A stretch of DNA of 64,000 nucleotides from Amaurobius ferox (lineage: Eukaryota > Arthropoda > Arachnida > Araneae > Amaurobiidae), in NCBI GenBank assembly GCA_951213105.1, contig OX578150.1, forward strand, positions 28,389,052-28,453,051. Reading direction: 5' to 3'. A program made the translations under genes and the position numbers. Of the stretch, positions 59,205-64,000 are shown piece by piece (positions within the stretch are counted from its first letter, which is position 1; the number at the start of each line of letters is the position of its first letter). The notes beneath the pieces are model-generated. The model made no database searches. It saw nothing but the letters and a program-made list of their open reading frames with translations, and had not been told where the DNA came from.

Positions 59205-60243
59205 TACTAAAATATAGAAATTAGAACTACCTTTTCAAAGTACTTCAAAATACTAAAATATCGAAATTATAACTACCTTTTCAAAGATGTTCAAGATACT
59301 AAAATATTGAAATTAGAACTAACTTTTCAAAGTTGCTCAGAATACTAAAATATCGAAATTAGAACTGCCTCTTCAAAATAGTTCAAAATGCTGAAATATC
59401 GAAAATTTTATTTCGAAAGCTGAGACACTGATTCGAAATCCAACTGTATACCCTTATAAGACTTTCAAAGGGCTACAAATTACTCGCAATTGTTCACAGC
59501 TAACACTTTTAGTTGTCGCATTTAGACTTCGAGTCAAAATTTCAAGTTATTTTGCAAACTTGCTTGCCGACATATGAACTAGACTTCTACAATATCTCTG
59601 ATGAGGTGTAAGATTCAGGTGAATCTATAAACTCATCTATAGGGACATAAATACGAACTAGAATTTCATACTACCAATATTTCTCTTCCAAACTCATTAA
59701 TCATTAAACATATTTAGAATCTCCACCTTCACTTCCTAATTTCTTTCAAACAATATAAAATATCTCTTGCTTGTGCCCCAATATTTTACCAAGGATTAAA
59801 CATATTGTGCCGCAACACTCGTGATATTTTAAACGTCATAGCTATCCCTCCCGTCAGAGAACTTTAACAAGTCAAAATATTAAAATATCGAAATTATAAC
59901 CATTGTAGTTCAAAACTAAGAACTTGACCAAACGAAACATTTTCAATATTCTTCACTTTGACAATACGATTTCTCAAACACTATAAAACAAATAATAGAT
60001 CTAGAAACAGGATTTCGCACTAAACATTTTTTCGCTTACTATTTATATCTGTCTTTTATAGTTTCGGAGATACTTCGAGTGAAATGAGCAAAATGAAGCA
60101 AAAACTCGCTCAGACGAAAACTTTTTAAGTTATTTTTCGAAAAAAAATTATATATATATATTAAAATTATTTTATATATTCATAATTTGTTGTGTAAAAA
60201 TTGTTTACATTTTCATCTAGTAGGTTCGGAGATATAAGCATAT
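59205..60243 (+). repeat. Long interspersed repeat C, copy 2
   Basis: It matches 16.4-18.4 kb but has about four 46-bp units instead of eleven and lacks the 684-bp MITE. It begins 185 bp after the chitinase polyadenylation signal. Confidence 0.85.
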
Positions 60244-60645
60244 AAGGATATAAGTGCTAAGCGTCATGGTCAATTTTAAAAACACCCAAAATCCCCGTTC
60301 ACATGCAAACCGGTATTTTTGGTAGATATCTACGGTATTTCCGGCCATGAAACATTGGGGGGGGGGGGGGGTTTGAAAAAAAAGAGGCATTTTCTATACT
60401 CCATTCCTGGCCGCTTTCACATATGCACTCTCTATTGCTCCCGTTTAAAGGGCTAGCACCTGTTTAATGATACCTAGTAATTATCATGGTCTAAACTTCT
60501 CAATTTTTCTTAAATATTCTTGGCATACTTGTATCTTTAGTGAATAGATATAATAAAAAGTAAATGTTTGTTATGAATCGAAGACTTGTTTTGGTTAACA
60601 ACATATATTTCTTTTTTATTGCTTTTTTAAAAGCATACTATTTTT
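60244..60645. other. Intergenic, nothing recognised
   Basis: A run of G at 60358-60371 is the only unusual feature. Confidence 0.4.
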
Positions 60646-61755
60646 ACTTTCCCTGCAATACATGGTAATGTATAAGGAAAGTATTGGAATCATGTCGAAA
60701 ATCGCAACCCGAGTTTTCGACGGATCTACACGTTTCGAGACCTCTAGAATACGAATAAATCGTTTTTAGCGTGACGTCTGTGTGTGTGTCTGTGTGTCTG
60801 TCTGTCTGTGCAGATTTTGCATCCACTCTAACTAAAAAACTAATGGACCGAATTTCACAAAATTTGGAAGGTAAGTTACTTGTGGGCGAGTCTGGTGCTG
60901 ATTAGCTTTGGGTGCGATTCGGGATAAAAGAACCTGCCTATTTTTGCGAAATGGCCCGCAAAAGTTTGTATCCACTCTAACTGAAAAACTAATGGACCGA
61001 ATTTCACAAAATTCGGCAGATGAGTTATTTGTGGGTCAGCCTGGTGCTGATTTGATTTTGGTATGCTTTGGAAAAAAATAACCTGCCTTTTTTTGCAAAA
61101 TGGCACGCAAAAATCGTCAAAATCTAAACTAAAGAAATACATATGCTCAAACATATCCATTAAATGCATGTTTAATACGTAAATTTTAGCGAAGAAAAGA
61201 ATAAGACCAACCATATTACACTAAGACTAGCCGTTCTCGAGATATTTTAGTTTTTCGCATTTTCTCTACGCCACCTTTGAAAATAAGTCCGGTTATTGAA
61301 TGAGAACGAAAATTGAATTAAAAGTGAAATAAATTTAATTAAAACAAGAAAGATCAATCATGCTTAAAGCATTGATTATGAAACACTTTCCAACTTCAAT
61401 GCAATTTTATTTAAAACAGTCGAAAATGCAATACATTCCTCGGTAATATTTTAAAACTTATCATAATACTACATTAATTTATTATATTTGAAAAATTAAA
61501 CCTTCATTTAAAAACATGAACTTCATTCAAATGCCGGCATTGAAATAAAAATTGCCTGGTTTAAATATATCTGAAAAGCGATACATTCCACGGTAATATT
61601 TTTAAAACTATCATAATACTACAATAATTTATTATATTTAAAAACTTCATCGAAAACAACTGAAATTAATTCAAATGACGTCATAGAAAAAATAAATAAA
61701 AAGAACGAATATGAGTCTGCAGGGAAAGACATGTGCTGTCCACATCAGAATTTTT
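60646..61755 (+). mobile_element. Family B Helentron/DINE-1-like element, copy B2, with insertion
   Basis: The same ends and core as B1. Starts ACTTTCCCTGCAATACATGG. Ends gagtctgcagggaaagac, hairpin, cagaattttt. A segment of about 355 bp (repeat D) interrupts it near 61346-61700. Confidence 0.8.
61346..61700 (+). repeat. Interspersed repeat D, copy 2
   Basis: It matches the reverse complement of 8330-8672. The segment is absent from B1 and B4 at the equivalent point. Contains two related sub-units (cggtaatatttt...actatcataatactaca). Confidence 0.65.
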
Positions 61756-62452
61756 AACAATATTACAACAATGATTTATAGAAGTGAACGGGGATTATTT
61801 TCAGGCCATTTCGAAAAAAATGTATGATCTATATTTAAAGATCCATCAAATTTTTGTCGAATAAAATGTTCAACAAATTTAAGCTGTGTACCAAATTTTA
61901 ACTCTCTAGGACGTAGGAAAGTGCATTAAAAATGCCATCAAATAAATTTATCATGAAGAGTTATATAAAATTTAAAAAAATGAAAAATTGTTATCTACCA
62001 AATTTATTTTAAAATGTGAAGCCACTCCCATATGCAAAACGTTTAAACAAATGGAGAGATATTTATTATATAATATATCTCTCTTTTCTTTCTGGAAGAT
62101 ATCCCAAAGTCAGAATTTAATTGAATTTGTTTTTTTCCCTATATTAAATAATTTTTAATTAAAAAACTACTTAACATATTTTACTGAATTTTTTTTTATA
62201 TATTCTATGGGATAATGTGAATATTTTCTAAAAATTTCGAAGCAATTCGTGAATTTTAAATTTACTTAAAAAATGTTTGAAAAATTAGGTCCCATAGGGT
62301 TCAATGTATTTCATTTTTTCAACCCGGGTTCAATAAAAAACTAATTGGGTGATATTATTTATTTATATTCCCATAGGTCCTACAGACCGTCTGAACAACA
62401 TACTAAAATTTCATTTTGATAAAGTCATTTTTACGGCAGTTATCGTGCCTAC
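61756..62452. other. Repeat-derived stretch, no gene
   Basis: 61860-61960 resembles 26300-26410 (gtaccaaattttaactctctagg). Probably another non-autonomous element, ends not defined. Confidence 0.4.
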
Positions 62453-62453
62453 G

Positions 62454-62507
<54 letters not shown>

Positions 62508-62508
62508 A
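62453..62508 (+). repeat. (ACAG)n microsatellite
   Basis: About 13 near-perfect units. Confidence 0.97.
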
Positions 62509-62551
62509 TGAACAAAGTCATAAACACTTTTCAACTTTGTTGTAAAGTGTT

Positions 62552-62613
62552 AATAAAGAGGACGTGGATACAAGTCTGCAGGGAAAGTCACGTGCTGCCC
62601 ACATCAGATTTTT
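62552..62613 (+). mobile_element. Family B 3' end fragment (B3)
   Basis: aataaagaggacgtggatac, gtctgcagggaaagtca, the hairpin cgtgctgcccacat and cagattttt. The sequence upstream is not family B core, so this end is attached to a different body. Confidence 0.75.
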
Positions 62614-62681
62614 ATTCATTATTCCTTGGTTATATTTCAGCTCATTTAATTAGTGTAACAAATATACGAAAATGTGAAACT

Positions 62682-63498
62682 AAAAAATCTGATGTGGGCA
62701 GTACATGACTTTCCCTGCAGACTCATATTCATGTTCTCTTCATTTTTTTAATAATTCATTAAATTGAGTTTAATTGCACAAAATAACACTAAATTTGCAG
62801 TTCTAATTCATTTTTTGTTTTTATTTGGAAATTGGACATTTTTCCGAAATCGGCGTAACAAAAATGCAAGAAATCTCAAATATCTTGAGGACGGTTAGTC
62901 CGAAAGTATAATGGAGTGTCTTATATTCTTTTCCTCGTCAAAAATTGCGTATAACACAAGAATAAAATTGATGCATTTGAGCATAGTCTTAGTCATACTT
63001 AGTCTTTTTTTTTTTAGATTTTGGCGATTTTAGCGGGCCATTTTGTAAAAGAATGTAGGTTGTTCTTTTCCGAATCATTCTAGAATCTAATCAGCACCAG
63101 AGTATCCTACAAGTAACTTATCTACCAAATTTTGTGAAATTTGGTCAATTAGTATTTCAGCTGGAGTGGATACATGAAATTGTTACGGGCCATTTCGCAA
63201 AAAAAGGCGGGTTCTGTTTTTACGAATCGAACCACAAACTAATTAGCACCAGGGTCACATCCAAGTGACTTACCTACCAAATTTTATGAAATTCGGTCCA
63301 TTAGGTTTTGAGTTAGAGTGGATACATACATTGCACAGACACACAGACAGACAGACATACGCACAGACGTTACGTTAAAAATTTTGTTTTCTTATTCTAG
63401 AGATCTCAAAACGTGTAGATCCGTCGAAAACTCGAGTTACGATTTTCGACATGATTCCAATACTGTCCCTATACATTTCCATGTATTGTAGGAAAAGT
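62682..63498 (-). mobile_element. Family B Helentron/DINE-1-like element, copy B4
   Basis: Read on the minus strand it has the 5' end ACTTTTCCTACAATACATGG (63498), the core tcgaaaatcgtaactcgag, a short CTGT microsatellite and the 3' end tgcagggaaagtcatgtact...cagattttt (62682). It lies tail to tail with B3. Confidence 0.85.
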
Positions 63499-64000
63499 AA
63501 TAAGTATTTTATTATTGTAGTTTTACATTTGTATATAAATGCGAAATATCATAAATTAAACTAAATTTTTTTAATTTAAAATATGTTTGAAAGTGAAAAT
63601 ATATGCCTTTTTAATTTTAATTAAATCTTTATTCCATGAAACTGTTTAGAGAATTCGTTTTTAAAAATAAAAATACTTTTACAGTTTAATATTTTTTTAG
63701 GCAAAATAAAGATGCACAATTTTAAGTTAGTGAAAGAAGGGTTTTGCAGTACATTTGTTTAAGATACATAGCTTCAATTTGATATTCTGAGTGTCCTACA
63801 ACAATCATTAAGGAAAACATTACCAAATTCGAACTTTACAAATTTTTCGAAACTCGAAATATACATTTTCACAAACTATGTCATTATTCATCAAAATCTA
63901 CAATGGGACCTGTTAAACAGTTCAAATTCGTTATGATGTTTGTCATGCAGGTACTGCTATAAGAAAAATTGCAAAATTTACAAGATTTTTAATTTTAAGG
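63499..64000. other. AT-rich end of window, nothing recognised
   Basis: No domain or element termini. Confidence 0.45.

Overview
The window is AT-rich animal nuclear DNA. It holds one clearly recognisable protein-coding gene, with long GT-AG introns and dense layers of transposable elements. The gene is an arthropod-type family 18 chitinase. Together with tRNA- and 5S-derived SINEs, Penelope-like elements and Tigger, Tc1, piggyBac, hAT and mariner-type remnants, it points to an arthropod. My best guess is an arachnid, probably a spider, but that is inference, not proof.

Layout. Positions 1-26700 contain no gene I can name. They hold nested repeats: DINE-1/Helentron-like non-autonomous elements ('family A'), a SINE family with two kinds of head, a dead Tigger transposon sitting precisely inside a family A copy, a decayed LINE ORF1, 46-bp and 127-bp tandem arrays, long (TA)n tracts, and an inverted pair of reverse-transcriptase elements at 22.2-26.2 kb. 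One GC- and CpG-rich island at 7.65-7.79 kb looks like an exon or promoter of an unidentified gene.

Positions 26.77-59.02 kb are the chitinase locus on the + strand. A candidate TATA box and short 5' UTR exon lie at 26.8 kb. The ATG is at 30610. Eight coding exons run to a stop at 58995-58997, followed by AATAAA at 59014. All exon phases join and the product is 482 aa: signal peptide, complete GH18 domain with the DGLDMDWE active site, Thr/Ser-rich linker and a six-cysteine CBM14 chitin-binding domain. The introns carry hAT, piggyBac, Tc1, LINE, Helitron, PLE, SINE and family A/B insertions, many with target-site duplications. The splice sites and active site are intact, so the gene looks functional.

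Positions 59.2-64 kb are again repeats: a second copy of the 16.4-18.4 kb repeat that preserves the empty site of a mariner-type MITE, and several 'family B' Helentron-like elements.

The most interesting observations are: (1) a chimeric SINE with a near-complete 5S rRNA head fused to a tRNA-type SINE whose B box is missing through the same 27-base deletion in both copies; (2) two element families with different bodies but the same DINE-1-like ends; (3) inverted-dimer architectures of Penelope-like elements; and (4) TTAA-flanked foldback and piggyBac derivatives.
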